Shown here piece by piece: positions 1 to 9,233 of a stretch of DNA of 64,000 nt (positions within the stretch are counted from its first letter, which is position 1; the number at the start of each line of letters is the position of its first letter). The stretch comes from Arsukibacterium sp. (GTDB lineage Bacteria; Pseudomonadota; Gammaproteobacteria; Enterobacterales; Alteromonadaceae): assembly GCF_018402695.1 (NCBI RefSeq), contig NZ_JAGYIM010000008.1, forward strand, positions 124,001-188,000, given 5' to 3'. The notes below the pieces were generated by a model that made no database searches, had not been told where the DNA came from, and saw only the letters and a program-made list of their open reading frames with translations. A program made the position numbers and the translations under genes.

Positions 1-238
1 GGTAATAATCCAAATTCTTCAGATACATGTCAAAAATACGGCCAGACAACTCATCATTAAGTTGCACGGGCACATAATGGCTACGGGTAAACAGCGCTGT
101 TATCCTTTTACTGGCCGTTGCATGATGAGAAGCCTGCGCCATCACAGGCAGTATCAAATTCTCTTCAGATTTTTCAGACTCGGCATGAACAGCCAAAGCC
201 ATCATCAAACTTGCCGCTAAAATGGATAATTTTTTCAT
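1..238 (-). CDS. prc: Tail-specific periplasmic protease Prc (Tsp), N-terminal fragment
   Basis: The gene runs off the left edge, so only about the first 79 residues are present. They begin with a signal peptide (MKKLSILAASLMMALAVHA). A segment follows that matches the Prc N-terminus, including the HHATASKRITALFTRSHY stretch and the IFDMYLKNLDYY stretch. Prc is a periplasmic PDZ-containing serine protease that degrades proteins from their C-termini and processes penicillin-binding protein 3 in E. coli. The catalytic domain lies outside the window. The gene follows proQ by 17 bases on the same strand, the same order as in E. coli, so co-transcription is likely. Confidence 0.9.
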   Translation of the reverse strand, partial: MKKLSILAASLMMALAVHAESEKSEENLILPVMAQASHHATASKRITALFTRSHYVPVQLNDELSGRIFDMYLKNLDYY

Positions 239-255
239 AAGCTACTCTGCGTTTA

Positions 256-999
256 TCAGGCCTGGTACAAACTGTCCCGACGGGTTTTCACCACCATTCC
301 AGACGTCAGCTGCACGGTTACATCGTCTTTATGCACTTCCAGTATGGTCGCTGTCATCGGTGACTGGCCTAACTTAACCAAAACACCAGCGCCTACCTTC
401 AGATGCTCGTTAGCTATAGCCTGTAAAGCAGGCGCTTTTACCGCCGGGCTGACAGTTCCACTTACTGCTTTACTACTTAGCTTAGTGTCATTAGAGACCT
501 TACTAGTCGTTTTGTTCGGCTTTTTTTTGTAAGCAGGTTTGTCGGAAGTTGGTTTGGCTTTCGCTTTCTGCTCAGCTATTCGTGCTTTACGCACCTCCGC
601 CGCTTTCTGTTTGCTCTCTGTAAGAGTGCTAAGTGCATGATCAGCTTGCTGTTGATCAATCTGTTCACCTGCTTCTCCTTCAAGGTTTACGCGGGCAACG
701 CCGGGCTGGATTGCTTCCAGATATCGCCAGCTTGACGTGTAGACCCGTAAAGCCTGTCTTAATTGCGTCTTACTAACCAGACTGTCCTGCTCCAACTTAG
801 CAGCAAGATCCTGAAAAATACCAATTTTTAGTGGTTTAGCTTCACCTTTAACACTAAAGCACAAAGGAAATTGCTGAGCCAGATAAGCCAATACTTCTTT
901 TACATTCGCCAGTTTACTGACTTCACTCTGGGTGGCCGGCGTTTCCTGCTCTGACGCAGTAGTTTCGGCCGTGGTTAAAGCTTCAGTGGAGGTTGTCAT
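256..999 (-). CDS. proQ: RNA chaperone ProQ
   Basis: This is a 247-residue ProQ/FinO-family RNA chaperone. In enterobacteria it binds structured sRNAs and mRNA 3' ends. A low-complexity Thr/Glu/Ala N-terminus (about 1-28) precedes the FinO-like domain (about 30-145, starting KLANVKEVLAYLAQQFPLCF). A basic Lys/Ala-rich linker follows (about 150-200), then a C-terminal Tudor-like domain (about 205-247, with GAGVLVKLGQSPM). The ATG at 999 is chosen because it lies 7 bases after the upstream stop with an AAGAAGAG ribosome-binding site. A longer in-frame extension to 1083 would overlap the upstream gene by about 75 bases and is unlikely. The order with msrC upstream and prc downstream is the conserved one. 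Confidence 0.93.
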   Translation of the reverse strand: MTTSTEALTTAETTASEQETPATQSEVSKLANVKEVLAYLAQQFPLCFSVKGEAKPLKIGIFQDLAAKLEQDSLVSKTQLRQALRVYTSSWRYLEAIQPGVARVNLEGEAGEQIDQQQADHALSTLTESKQKAAEVRKARIAEQKAKAKPTSDKPAYKKKPNKTTSKVSNDTKLSSKAVSGTVSPAVKAPALQAIANEHLKVGAGVLVKLGQSPMTATILEVHKDDVTVQLTSGMVVKTRRDSLYQA

Positions 1000-1006
1000 C
1001 AAAAGT

Positions 1007-1345
1007 TCACTCTTCTTCATCGTCTGCAATGACATCAGCATCACCTGCATTTGCAGTTTCTGCGTCATCAATGCCCAGTTCAATTTGTTGCCGCATATAC
1101 ACCAATGCCCAACCGGTTAATTCATGCTCATCGACATCAAGCAACACGGTGTCACCAGCTAATTGCTGCCAAAATTGCGGCATTATCCGTTCTATTTGTT
1201 CAGTTGCCAGATCCTCTGGTAAGGCGTCCCAGACCGCGTGAATAATGCTGTTAATTTTATCAGTGACCAGCTCTTCTTCACCATCCCAGTCACCAACTTC
1301 AGATTCATTTAACAAGTAGTCCTGAACGGTCAGCGCGTCTTTCAT
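1007..1345 (-). CDS. Small acidic protein of unknown function between msrC and proQ
   Basis: This 112-residue acidic protein is not one I recognise as a named family. It has no signal peptide or membrane segment. The N-terminal part (1-85) looks helical and folded, with aromatic positions (IIHAVWDALPEDL, MPQFWQQL, GWALVYMRQQIELG). The last 20 residues are an Asp/Glu/Ala tail ending DDEEE. Its start overlaps the msrC stop by an ATGA junction and its stop is 7 bases before proQ. It is therefore certainly translated within the msrC-proQ-prc operon and probably coupled to both neighbours. Function is unknown. Confidence 0.8.
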   Translation of the reverse strand: MKDALTVQDYLLNESEVGDWDGEEELVTDKINSIIHAVWDALPEDLATEQIERIMPQFWQQLAGDTVLLDVDEHELTGWALVYMRQQIELGIDDAETANAGDADVIADDEEE

Positions 1346-1815
1346 AATGGTCCGGCTAATCGCTGCTCAAACAGTTTGACCAGTGCGACTAAGTACTGCT
1401 GGTCAACATCGTCAAAACGCGCTAACTTAGGACTGTCTATATCAAGAACCGCAACAATTTCATTACCATATCTTACCGGTATCACAATTTCCGAATTGCT
1501 GGCAGCATCACAGGCTATGTGGCCGGCAAACTGGTGCACATCGGCAACCAACTGTACTTCGCCGCTGGCAACTGCCGTTCCGCAGACACCTTTACCCACC
1601 GGGATCCGCACACAGGCGACTTGCCCCTGAAACGGTCCCAATACTAATTCACCCGCACGCATAATGTAGAAACCTGCCCAGTTTAAGTCTGGCAGGCTGT
1701 TGTATAACAGAGCACTTAGGTTGGCCATATTGGCTATAACATCGGGTTCGTCGGCGATGAGGGCCTGCGCTTGCTGCAGCAGCAAGTCGTATTGAGTATG
1801 TTTTTCGCTAGACAT
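1342..1815 (-). CDS. msrC: Free methionine-(R)-sulfoxide reductase (GAF domain)
   Basis: This 157-residue single-GAF-domain enzyme reduces free L-methionine-(R)-sulfoxide. The three cysteines used by the family are present at positions 68, 78 and 102 (VACVRIPVGKGVCGTA and HIACDAASNSEI). Their spacing of 10 and 24 residues is the same as in the E. coli enzyme (C84, C94, C118). The C-terminal DIDSPKLARFDDVDQQYL segment is also typical. It is the first gene of the operon that continues into the small acidic protein, proQ and prc. The E. coli orthologue (yebR/msrC) sits in the same place. Confidence 0.93.
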   Translation of the reverse strand: MSSEKHTQYDLLLQQAQALIADEPDVIANMANLSALLYNSLPDLNWAGFYIMRAGELVLGPFQGQVACVRIPVGKGVCGTAVASGEVQLVADVHQFAGHIACDAASNSEIVIPVRYGNEIVAVLDIDSPKLARFDDVDQQYLVALVKLFEQRLAGPL

Positions 1816-1968
1816 CGGTTTACGGTTTCAACTTACCTAGTATCAAAGGCACTACATTACTTGGTTTGCCAGCTAATTTAAACCTTTTTAGTGTGAAAGA
1901 CTGCCTGGACCAGTAGGAATTTTGTCCAGAATTTATGAAACTGGTTAGAAAACATCCAAACGATGATT
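1816..1968. other. Intergenic region upstream of msrC
   Basis: This 153-base gap separates the 3' end of the kinase gene from the start of msrC. It should hold the promoter of the msrC-proQ-prc operon. I see no convincing terminator hairpin or regulatory repeat in it. Confidence 0.4.
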
Positions 1969-3807
1969 TCAGGGCTTAAATTGCAGTGGGTTTGGCGGAT
2001 AGTAGCACGCGCTGGTTTGCCGTTGATGCTCAAAAAAACGGGTGTCTTTATAGGGTAATTTCATAAAGCCACCTACTCCTTCCCCGCTAATCAAAGTTAC
2101 TTTCGCCAGAATACTTTGCAGCAGCGCTGAAAATTCAGGCTCGGCAGTATTATCCAGCAAGCGATAATAACTATGTACTTTCATATATAGCGGAGTCACT
2201 TCAAAAATAATGCAACCGGTATGGCGAATGAGATTAAGCTTGGCAATATCATCCATAATGGCTTCAGGTAACACTAACTGTTCGTCGGGATCTTTGCCAT
2301 CTTCAAAGTATGAATGTTGTTTGCTGGCTTCTTCCTGACTCAGTACCGGTGCTGCCTGATAAAGTATTTTTGCATCAGCCGGAACGACAAAGGGCTGATC
2401 AATCGTTTCCCGGCTAATATGGATGGTGTTTCGGGCATCAAACAAACACGCTTTAAAAACCCCCAACTTGCCTATCGCCCGACCAAGGTTCACTACATTA
2501 TTAACCGCATGGCTAAAGGCTATCTTAAGGCTGGCATTATAAAGGTTTAAACTAGAGTCGATATACACCCCGCCAGCCTGCCAATGAATGGCTAAGCCAC
2601 CCACAACCGGATAACGCGCTAACCGCCCCACCGCAGCAATGAATGCTTTCTCTGTCTCTCCCATCCCTTCCAGGTAATTCTTGTAATAGCGCTCCAACTG
2701 CACATCATCGACATAATGTAAGTCGGCGTCTTCCTGATGCTCCCGTAAAAACGATTTCCGAGACGAATAAACAACCGTATCAAGTTCCTGCACCTGGTCA
2801 CTGCACCATACAGGTAGCATCGCAGCGTCTGGTAATAAACTGAGCGGCGGCAATACCAGTTGATTCAGGGTTGGCATTCTGCTGATAAAATAGTCACCTG
2901 CCTGCTGACGCAACGTCTGATCGTCGGCCAGCATACTATCGAGCATGGTGGCAAACTCAACTGGCAGGCCGAGACTTCGCGCCGGTATAGCCTGGCGGCC
3001 AAAACGGCACGACTGAGCTGACGCCAGTGCATACAGGGTGCTGGCTACCCCCTGCTCATCAAAGCGAGGACTGGACAACGCCCCGGCCCGCTGTTCTGGC
3101 CCGATAAAATAAACATCACCCATTCTTGCGTTAGAATGCTGTAAATCTGCGGACATCAGTTGCATTACATTGTTGGCCAGATACTGGCCCTGACTGTCCA
3201 GCTGGGCATGCACTGAAGAGCCCCAGTCGATCAGACTTATTTTGCCGGTTTGTTCATCAAAAACCAGGTTGGATGGCTTGATATCGCCATGAACTATCGG
3301 AGCACTATCGCCGTTAATCTGTTGCTGGCGCAAAAACAACAACAGCTCAGCTAACTGTAGCGCAATGTCGATAATTAACCTGACCGGCAACCGACCTACT
3401 TTCAGACTGTATTGCTCCAGATCTACGCCCTTAGCCCGGCCCATCATTAAAATGCCCTGTTTTTTTATCACCTGATAGGTAATGTACGATGGTATGGCGG
3501 GATGCTTCACCAGCGATAACATATAGGCTTCGTCAGCAAGGCGTTCCTGAATATGCTGGGCTAAATTAATTCTGGAGAATTTAAACACATAAGACACGCC
3601 ATCCTGGCCAAAACCGGCAAAAGCGAAGCCATAGGCTCCTTTGCCAATAAGTTCTATCTGGCGATAACCTAGCTTTTCCAGCTCTTCAATGCATAGCGCT
3701 ACCCAATCTTTGAGCTTTTTGGCATCATTGGCATTGAGTAAGTATACCGACTGCTCTTCCGGGATATAAAAATTACGTAATGCGCTCTTGTCAGATTTAT
3801 CCGGCAT
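1969..3807 (-). CDS. Eukaryotic-type Ser/Thr protein kinase with a large uncharacterised C-terminal region
   Basis: This 612-residue soluble protein has an N-terminal protein kinase domain (about 48-320). Visible kinase elements are the glycine loop IGKGAYGFAFAG (54-65), the candidate ATP-anchoring lysine in VFKF (about 77), the catalytic loop HGDIKPSNL (174-182, with HGD in place of HRD) and DWG (194-196, in place of DFG). A GPEQR segment follows in the activation region. HGD and DWG are variants but the catalytic Asp, Lys and Asn are kept, so it may be active. Residues about 340-612 carry no domain I recognise and no membrane segment. The gene is 63 bases downstream of a Ycf46-like AAA+ ATPase on the same strand, with a terminator insulating the pair upstream. 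The substrate is unknown. Confidence 0.8.
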   Translation of the reverse strand: MPDKSDKSALRNFYIPEEQSVYLLNANDAKKLKDWVALCIEELEKLGYRQIELIGKGAYGFAFAGFGQDGVSYVFKFSRINLAQHIQERLADEAYMLSLVKHPAIPSYITYQVIKKQGILMMGRAKGVDLEQYSLKVGRLPVRLIIDIALQLAELLLFLRQQQINGDSAPIVHGDIKPSNLVFDEQTGKISLIDWGSSVHAQLDSQGQYLANNVMQLMSADLQHSNARMGDVYFIGPEQRAGALSSPRFDEQGVASTLYALASAQSCRFGRQAIPARSLGLPVEFATMLDSMLADDQTLRQQAGDYFISRMPTLNQLVLPPLSLLPDAAMLPVWCSDQVQELDTVVYSSRKSFLREHQEDADLHYVDDVQLERYYKNYLEGMGETEKAFIAAVGRLARYPVVGGLAIHWQAGGVYIDSSLNLYNASLKIAFSHAVNNVVNLGRAIGKLGVFKACLFDARNTIHISRETIDQPFVVPADAKILYQAAPVLSQEEASKQHSYFEDGKDPDEQLVLPEAIMDDIAKLNLIRHTGCIIFEVTPLYMKVHSYYRLLDNTAEPEFSALLQSILAKVTLISGEGVGGFMKLPYKDTRFFEHQRQTSACYYPPNPLQFKP

Positions 3808-3870
3808 AATTTTCCGTTAGAAAGCTGTCCGTTAAATAGCTGTACTGCAATCTGCAGCAAACGCTAAACA

Positions 3871-5331
3871 TCAGGCGATAACACAACGCTGGTTTGCCCA
3901 GTGTCTGAGGCTGGCGACCCGCTCAGCCATCACCACTGACAGCGGTTGAGTTTCAGCCAGTTCGGCCAATAGGTGGTGCAAACTGAAACCGGCCCCGTCA
4001 CTGTGCATCCGGTAACTGGCACTGACTACCGCCTGCTCCAGTTCGGCCCCGGAAAAGCCCTGAGCCAGGGCAGCACACTGGTCAAGTTCGGCATCGTTCA
4101 GGCTTAAGTTGCGACGGTGCAGATGCAGGCTCAACAGCGCTTTAATTTGCGGTTCATCAGGTAAATCAACAAAGAATATTTCGTCAAACCGGCCCTTTCG
4201 TAGTAGCTCCGGTGCCAGTTCTTCAATGTTATTGGCGGTGGCCACCAGAAAAACCGGTTTATCCCGTTCAGCCATCCAGGTCAGTAAGCTTCCCAATATT
4301 CGTCGGGTAACCCCGTTGTCATTGTCGCCACCGGCCAACCCTTTTTCAATTTCATCAATCCACAATACACAAGGCGCCATGGCATCTGCCTGGGACAGTG
4401 CCTGATTCAGATTTTTCTCTGTTTCACCAATGTATTTGTTATATAAAGCCGCCATGTCCAACCGCAGCAGCGGTATGCCCCAGTCACCGGCTATCGCTTT
4501 TGCGGTCAGACTTTTGCCAGTACCCTGTACACCGGTTAACAACATGCCTTTGGGGGTATCCTGACCATTATGTCTGAAAGCCTGTTGCCGCTGGTTTAAC
4601 CAGCGTTTTAAATTTGGCAGACCAACCACTTCATCCAGGCTTTTCGTATCAAAGACCTGGCTTAAGGTACCGGCCGTTTGCAGCAAATTAAATTTGGCCC
4701 GATTAATTCTGGGAATATCAGCACGGGTAATAGCACCGTCATCTGCTATTGCCTTATAAGCTAAACGCTTAGCTTCATCAAACGTCAAGCCATGTAAATT
4801 TGTCACCAGAGCGCTGACGTCAGCCGGCGCCATTTCAGCCAATCGCCCATGCTCTCGGCTATATTTATCCGCCGCCTCACTAATCATCTGTCTAATTTGC
4901 TGCTCGCCCGGTAATGACAATTGAAAACGATAACTCAACCGCGCCAATTCCGGCGGTGTTTCCAACGCGTAACTCAGCAATATCAGGGTGTGTCCGAGAC
5001 TGTCATGGGCCTGAGCGATCTCTTTAATAAAGCGAATATGCCGTGGTTCTGCCAAAAAGGGATGGAAGTCACATAGCACATAAATACCGGGAACACGGGT
5101 ACCTTTAATCTGGGCCAGTAACTGCGCTGGCTCAGTATTGAATGCTTGCGGGCTGCTTTCCCGATCAGTTCGTTGCAAGCCATCTGTAATGGTCCATTGA
5201 AACACCGGCCGCATTAAATTCACCGCCAGGCGTTTTATTAACGCCAGAGCCCGCAGCTCTTCATAGGTTTCAATGATAATCAGCGGGCTTTTCGCCTGTA
5301 CCAGTACTCTTAAATCTTCAAATTCGTACAT
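3871..5331 (-). CDS. Ycf46-like AAA+ ATPase
   Basis: This 486-residue AAA+ protein resembles Ycf46 of cyanobacteria and plastids. It has an N-terminal region (1-210) beginning MYEFEDLRVLVQAKSPLIII and a single AAA domain. Walker A is GVQGTGKS (267-274) and Walker B is VLWIDEIE (322-329). The sensor region ATANNIEELAPELLRKGRFDE carries the arginine finger. An ATG at 5331 preceded by GGGAAGAAAG is preferred over a 10-residue upstream extension, because MYEFEDL matches the usual family start. It is the first gene of a two-gene operon with the protein kinase downstream. The cellular role is unknown. The family is best known from photosynthetic organisms, and this one probably acts as a remodelling ATPase on an unidentified partner. 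Confidence 0.85.
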   Translation of the reverse strand: MYEFEDLRVLVQAKSPLIIIETYEELRALALIKRLAVNLMRPVFQWTITDGLQRTDRESSPQAFNTEPAQLLAQIKGTRVPGIYVLCDFHPFLAEPRHIRFIKEIAQAHDSLGHTLILLSYALETPPELARLSYRFQLSLPGEQQIRQMISEAADKYSREHGRLAEMAPADVSALVTNLHGLTFDEAKRLAYKAIADDGAITRADIPRINRAKFNLLQTAGTLSQVFDTKSLDEVVGLPNLKRWLNQRQQAFRHNGQDTPKGMLLTGVQGTGKSLTAKAIAGDWGIPLLRLDMAALYNKYIGETEKNLNQALSQADAMAPCVLWIDEIEKGLAGGDNDNGVTRRILGSLLTWMAERDKPVFLVATANNIEELAPELLRKGRFDEIFFVDLPDEPQIKALLSLHLHRRNLSLNDAELDQCAALAQGFSGAELEQAVVSASYRMHSDGAGFSLHHLLAELAETQPLSVVMAERVASLRHWANQRCVIA

Positions 5332-5364
5332 CTTTCTTCCCTGTGCCGGCTGCACCGGCAACCA

Positions 5365-5394
5365 TAAAAAAACCCACTACTATCGTGGGTTTTA
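5365..5394. terminator. Intrinsic terminator between the AAA+/kinase operon and bkdB
   Basis: AACCCAC and GTGGGTT form a 7-bp stem with a short loop. It is flanked by an A-run on one side and TTTT on the other. It can serve the bkd operon (minus strand, which ends just to its right) and insulates the AAA+ gene start. Confidence 0.8.
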
Positions 5395-5421
5395 TCAGAA
5401 ACAGTTAGGCTTGCCAACTGC

Positions 5422-6999
5422 TTAAATCATGTTAACCAGCATTGATGAAGGCTGCTCCAGATATTGCTTCCACAGATTAGTAAAGCGGGCAATGGTGCCA
5501 CCATCGATAATCCGGTGATCACCTGACCAGCTTATCTGCATCAGTTGTCTGGCTTCCACTTCACCGTTGGCATTAAAGCGTGGCAAGTTTTGCACTTTAC
5601 CCAGTGCCACTATTGCCACTTCCGGCTTATTAATAATCGGGGTGGCGACAGTACCGCCGATTGCACCAATATTAGAGATGGTAATAGTGCCGCCTTTCAA
5701 GTCAGCCGGGCTAACTCGGCCTTCACGGGCTGATTCTGTTAAACGGCCAAGCTCGCGGGCAATGTCCACAATCGATTTAGCCTGACAGCCTTTCACATTC
5801 GGCACCAGTAAACCGACTTTAGAATCGACCGCTACCCCAATATTATGCTCACTGAAATAGCGCAATTCAGTACAATCACTGTTTGGCTGGCTGTTCATTA
5901 CCGGATAATCTTTAATTGCCAGCGACATTGCTTTCATGAAAAACGGCATCATGGTCAGCTTAACACCTTGTTTGGCATAACTGTCTTTCAGGCTTAAACG
6001 CAACGCAATTAACTCAGTTAAGTCAATCTCCTCACAATAGGTAAAATGCGGAATAGTCGCGACTGAATCGGCCATTTGCCGCGCCATTGCCGCCTTAATA
6101 CCTTTAATAGGTTCAACTCTGTCTGCAGCCGCCAGCTGAGTGGACGATGCAGCCTGGGTTTCCGTTGTGGTAGCAGATTTCGATTTGCCAGCTTGTGCAG
6201 CAGAGCCATTGGCATAGGCCTTAACATCATCTTTATAAACCCGGCCTTTGTCACCCGAGCCCTGAACCTTCGACAGGTCGATACTTAGCTCACGGGCTAA
6301 CCTGCGGACAGCCGGGCTGGCTAATGCCTTTCCGCTACTGATTACCGTATTATTATCGGACTTCGTCAGCGCGGTTTTGCTTTGTTCTGCACTTTCCGCC
6401 TGCGGCGCGGCAGCCGTTGCTTCGCCGTTTAACTGCATGGCAAATAACGGGGAGTGCACTTTGGCGATCTCGCCTTTGGCGTAATACAGTTTACTGACGA
6501 CTCCGGAGTATTTGGCCGGAATTTGCACCAGGGCTTTGTCAGTCATCACATCACAAACCGGCTGATCTTCAGTGATGGTATCGCCTTCTGCCACCAGCCA
6601 GTCAACAATCTCACATTCAACAATACCTTCGCCAATATCCGGCAAAATAAAATCTTCGCTACGCGAAGCGGTAGCCGACTGAGAGCTTGAAGCGCTTTGG
6701 GCAGGCGCAGCTTGTGCTTTGTCAGCAGTGGGCTTGGCTTCATTCGCCGGCGTTGCGCCGTCGCTAATTTCCATCTCAAATAACGGCGCATGCACTTTGG
6801 CTATCTCACCTTTAGCGTAATACAGTTTGCTTACCACGCCGTTGTGCACAGCTGGAATTTGCACCAGGGCTTTGTCGGTCATCACATCACACACCGGCTG
6901 GTCTTCTTTGATGGTGTCACCTTCACTGACCAACCACTCGACAATTTCGCACTCGACAATACCTTCGCCAATATCCGGCAGTATAAAATCCTGTTTCAT
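5422..6999 (-). CDS. bkdB: Branched-chain 2-oxo acid dehydrogenase E2 (dihydrolipoyl acyltransferase), two lipoyl domains
   Basis: This 525-residue E2 core subunit transfers acyl groups from E1 to CoA in the branched-chain 2-oxo acid dehydrogenase complex. It has two near-identical lipoyl domains (about 1-78 and 115-190), each with the lipoylation motif DVMTDKALVQIP (Lys43 and Lys155). Ala/Ser/Gln-rich linkers separate them from a peripheral subunit-binding domain (about 225-262, ASPAVRRLARELSIDL). The C-terminal acyltransferase domain carries the catalytic motif SWSGDHRIIDGG near residue 496. It is the last gene of the bkd operon, 9 bases after E1beta. Two lipoyl domains rather than one is the form seen in Shewanella and relatives. 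No E3 gene is in the operon, so a shared lipoamide dehydrogenase is probably used. Confidence 0.93.
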   Translation of the reverse strand: MKQDFILPDIGEGIVECEIVEWLVSEGDTIKEDQPVCDVMTDKALVQIPAVHNGVVSKLYYAKGEIAKVHAPLFEMEISDGATPANEAKPTADKAQAAPAQSASSSQSATASRSEDFILPDIGEGIVECEIVDWLVAEGDTITEDQPVCDVMTDKALVQIPAKYSGVVSKLYYAKGEIAKVHSPLFAMQLNGEATAAAPQAESAEQSKTALTKSDNNTVISSGKALASPAVRRLARELSIDLSKVQGSGDKGRVYKDDVKAYANGSAAQAGKSKSATTTETQAASSTQLAAADRVEPIKGIKAAMARQMADSVATIPHFTYCEEIDLTELIALRLSLKDSYAKQGVKLTMMPFFMKAMSLAIKDYPVMNSQPNSDCTELRYFSEHNIGVAVDSKVGLLVPNVKGCQAKSIVDIARELGRLTESAREGRVSPADLKGGTITISNIGAIGGTVATPIINKPEVAIVALGKVQNLPRFNANGEVEARQLMQISWSGDHRIIDGGTIARFTNLWKQYLEQPSSMLVNMI

Positions 7000-7008
7000 G
7001 CCATCTCC

Positions 7009-7986
7009 TTAGAAGTTAACCGAGCGCATAATGGCTTCGTAGGTTTTAAGATGATCGGCAACATATTCTTTTTCCAGTGCCAGCGGATACGGCGTATCTA
7101 AGCCACACACCCGCTCAATCGGGCTTTCCAGATACAGGAAACACATTTTCTGAATAGTGGCAGCAATTTCACCGGCAAAACCACCGGTTAACGGTGCTTC
7201 ATGGTTAATCACCAACCGGCCGGTTTTCTGCACAGAAGCAGCAACAGTGTCAGCATCCCACGGCAAAATGCTGCGTAAGTCGATAACTTCACACGATACG
7301 CCCTGCTCTTTGGCCATTGCTACCGCCTTGTCAACTATTTCCATCTGCGCACCCCAGGCCAGCACGGTCACATCGTTGCCCTGCTGCACAACTTCAGCCT
7401 TACCCAGCTCAATTTCATAGTAATCTTCAGGCACTTCACCGGTTGATGCGCGATATAGTTTTTTCGGTTCAAAGAAAATAACCGGATCAGGGCTGGCTAT
7501 CGACGCCAGCAACAAACCCTTAGCCTGATAGGGATCGCGCGGGATCACTACTTTCAGGCCCGGGGTATGGGCAAAATACGCTTCCGGCGACTGGCTATGG
7601 TAATGGCCACCGGCAATACCACCGCCATAAGGGCTGCGAAACACGATACCGCCCACATTAAACTCATTGCCTGAACGGTAGCGGAATTTGGCCGTTTCGT
7701 TGACGATTTGATCAAAGGCCGGAAAGATATAATCAGCAAACTGAATTTCAGCTACCGGTTTCATACCCTGAGCAGCCATACCGTTAGCAAAACCGGCAAT
7801 ACCCTGTTCAGTTAACGGTGTATTAAAACAGCGGGCTTTGCCATATTTTTCCTGTAGTTTGCTGGTAGCCCGGAATACGCCACCAAAATGGCCCACATCT
7901 TCGCCAAAACACACTACACTGTCATCTTTAGCCATGGCGATATCAAGCGCATTATTAATCGCTTGCAGCATATTCATTTTTGCCAT
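7009..7986 (-). CDS. bkdA2: Branched-chain 2-oxo acid dehydrogenase E1 beta subunit
   Basis: This 325-residue transketolase-like beta subunit pairs with E1alpha to decarboxylate branched-chain 2-oxo acids with thiamine diphosphate. Typical elements are [18 protein letters not shown] near the start, [41 protein letters not shown], and the C-terminal transketolase segment [15 protein letters not shown]. The ATG overlaps the E1alpha stop (TAATG), so translation is probably coupled. It sits between bkdA1 and bkdB. Confidence 0.94.
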   Translation of the reverse strand: MAKMNMLQAINNALDIAMAKDDSVVCFGEDVGHFGGVFRATSKLQEKYGKARCFNTPLTEQGIAGFANGMAAQGMKPVAEIQFADYIFPAFDQIVNETAKFRYRSGNEFNVGGIVFRSPYGGGIAGGHYHSQSPEAYFAHTPGLKVVIPRDPYQAKGLLLASIASPDPVIFFEPKKLYRASTGEVPEDYYEIELGKAEVVQQGNDVTVLAWGAQMEIVDKAVAMAKEQGVSCEVIDLRSILPWDADTVAASVQKTGRLVINHEAPLTGGFAGEIAATIQKMCFLYLESPIERVCGLDTPYPLALEKEYVADHLKTYEAIMRSVNF

Positions 7987-9170
7987 TAGTCCATTCTCCC
8001 CGACGTCACCGGATACGCATCCGGGTACTTTCTGATATGTTGTTTTAATTCATCTAACTGTTGCTGCAATGCCGGGATCGGCTGTTGATACACATCAGAA
8101 ATTAAATGTTCAATACCTGGCTTCGCCACTTTCTCTGCCACTTTCAGGGCATCAAGTATTTCAGTACGCAGCTGGTCTGTTTTGGCTTTATCTGCATCTT
8201 CATCAAGCCAGCCCTGTTTAACCAGCCATAAGCGGTAACGCGAAATAGGATCTGTTTTGCGCCACAGCTCTTCTTCTTCTTTTGAGCGGTAGCCGCTGGG
8301 ATCATCTGAAGACGAGTGAGCACCTAACCGATAAGCCATTGCTTCAATTAATACCGGTTCGTTATGCTTAAGCGCATGTTCACGGGCTATTTTTGTAGCG
8401 TGATACACTGCCAGAATATCAGCTCCATCTACCCGGATTGCTTTCATGCCGTAACCTACCGCCCGACAAGCGATGCCATCGCCGACAAATTGCTCGTTGG
8501 CCGGGGTAGATATGGCGTAGCCATTGTTACGACAGAAAAACAGCACCGGGGCTTTATGCACAGCTGCCATATTTAAACCAGCATGAAAATCGCCTTCTGA
8601 CGCAGCGCCCTCACCGAAATAACAAATAGTGGTGTTATTCAAACCTCGCAGCTTCTGGGCATAGGCATAGCCACTAGCCTGTGGGATTTGGGTGCCCAGA
8701 GGTGACGATATGGTCATATAGTAAATATCTTTACTACCATAATGTACCGGCATCTGGCGGCCTTTACCCAAGTCTTTCTCGTTGGAAAACAGCTGATTCA
8801 TAAACTGTTCCAGGGTAAAACCACGGTAACGTAATGCGCCTTGTTCACGATATTGCGCCATGATCATATCCTGCTCGTCCAGTGCCGCAGCACTGCCAAC
8901 CGTGGTCGCCTCTTCTCCCAGACATTGCATATAAAAGCTAATACGACCCTGGCGCTGCGCCGCCAGCATGCGTTCGTCCAGCACCCGGGTAAACACCATA
9001 GTGTCGTACATTTTCAGCGCAGTTTCTTTATCGAGGCTTGGTTTATCGGCACCGTCGTAAAGGTTGCCATCATCTTGCAAAATACGCAGAGTAGGGATTT
9101 TTAACGCATCACCGGCAGTAAAAGCTGCAGTATGCACCGTGGTGATGGTGGCGTTATTAGGGTTTGTCAT
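7986..9170 (-). CDS. bkdA1: Branched-chain 2-oxo acid dehydrogenase E1 alpha subunit
   Basis: This 394-residue thiamine diphosphate-binding subunit starts the bkd operon. The ThDP motif is visible as [20 protein letters not shown] with the downstream [23 protein letters not shown] is the typical phosphorylation-loop region of branched-chain E1alpha. The ATG at 9170, preceded by AAGAG six bases away, is preferred. A GTG eight codons upstream is possible. A LiuR-like palindrome lies about 65 bases upstream (9234-9251), which suggests control with the etf genes at 25.4 kb. Confidence 0.93.
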   Translation of the reverse strand: MTNPNNATITTVHTAAFTAGDALKIPTLRILQDDGNLYDGADKPSLDKETALKMYDTMVFTRVLDERMLAAQRQGRISFYMQCLGEEATTVGSAAALDEQDMIMAQYREQGALRYRGFTLEQFMNQLFSNEKDLGKGRQMPVHYGSKDIYYMTISSPLGTQIPQASGYAYAQKLRGLNNTTICYFGEGAASEGDFHAGLNMAAVHKAPVLFFCRNNGYAISTPANEQFVGDGIACRAVGYGMKAIRVDGADILAVYHATKIAREHALKHNEPVLIEAMAYRLGAHSSSDDPSGYRSKEEEELWRKTDPISRYRLWLVKQGWLDEDADKAKTDQLRTEILDALKVAEKVAKPGIEHLISDVYQQPIPALQQQLDELKQHIRKYPDAYPVTSGRMD

Positions 9171-9233
9171 AGCAATCTCTTGGGTTGTGGACACGTTGTG
9201 GACACGCTGTCGATTATCATTATTTGCGGGGAA

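Noticed and set aside
5422-6999. Direct repeat inside bkdB as a mobile or recombination repeat
   Set aside because: The repeat encodes the two lipoyl domains, a normal feature of this E2 family.
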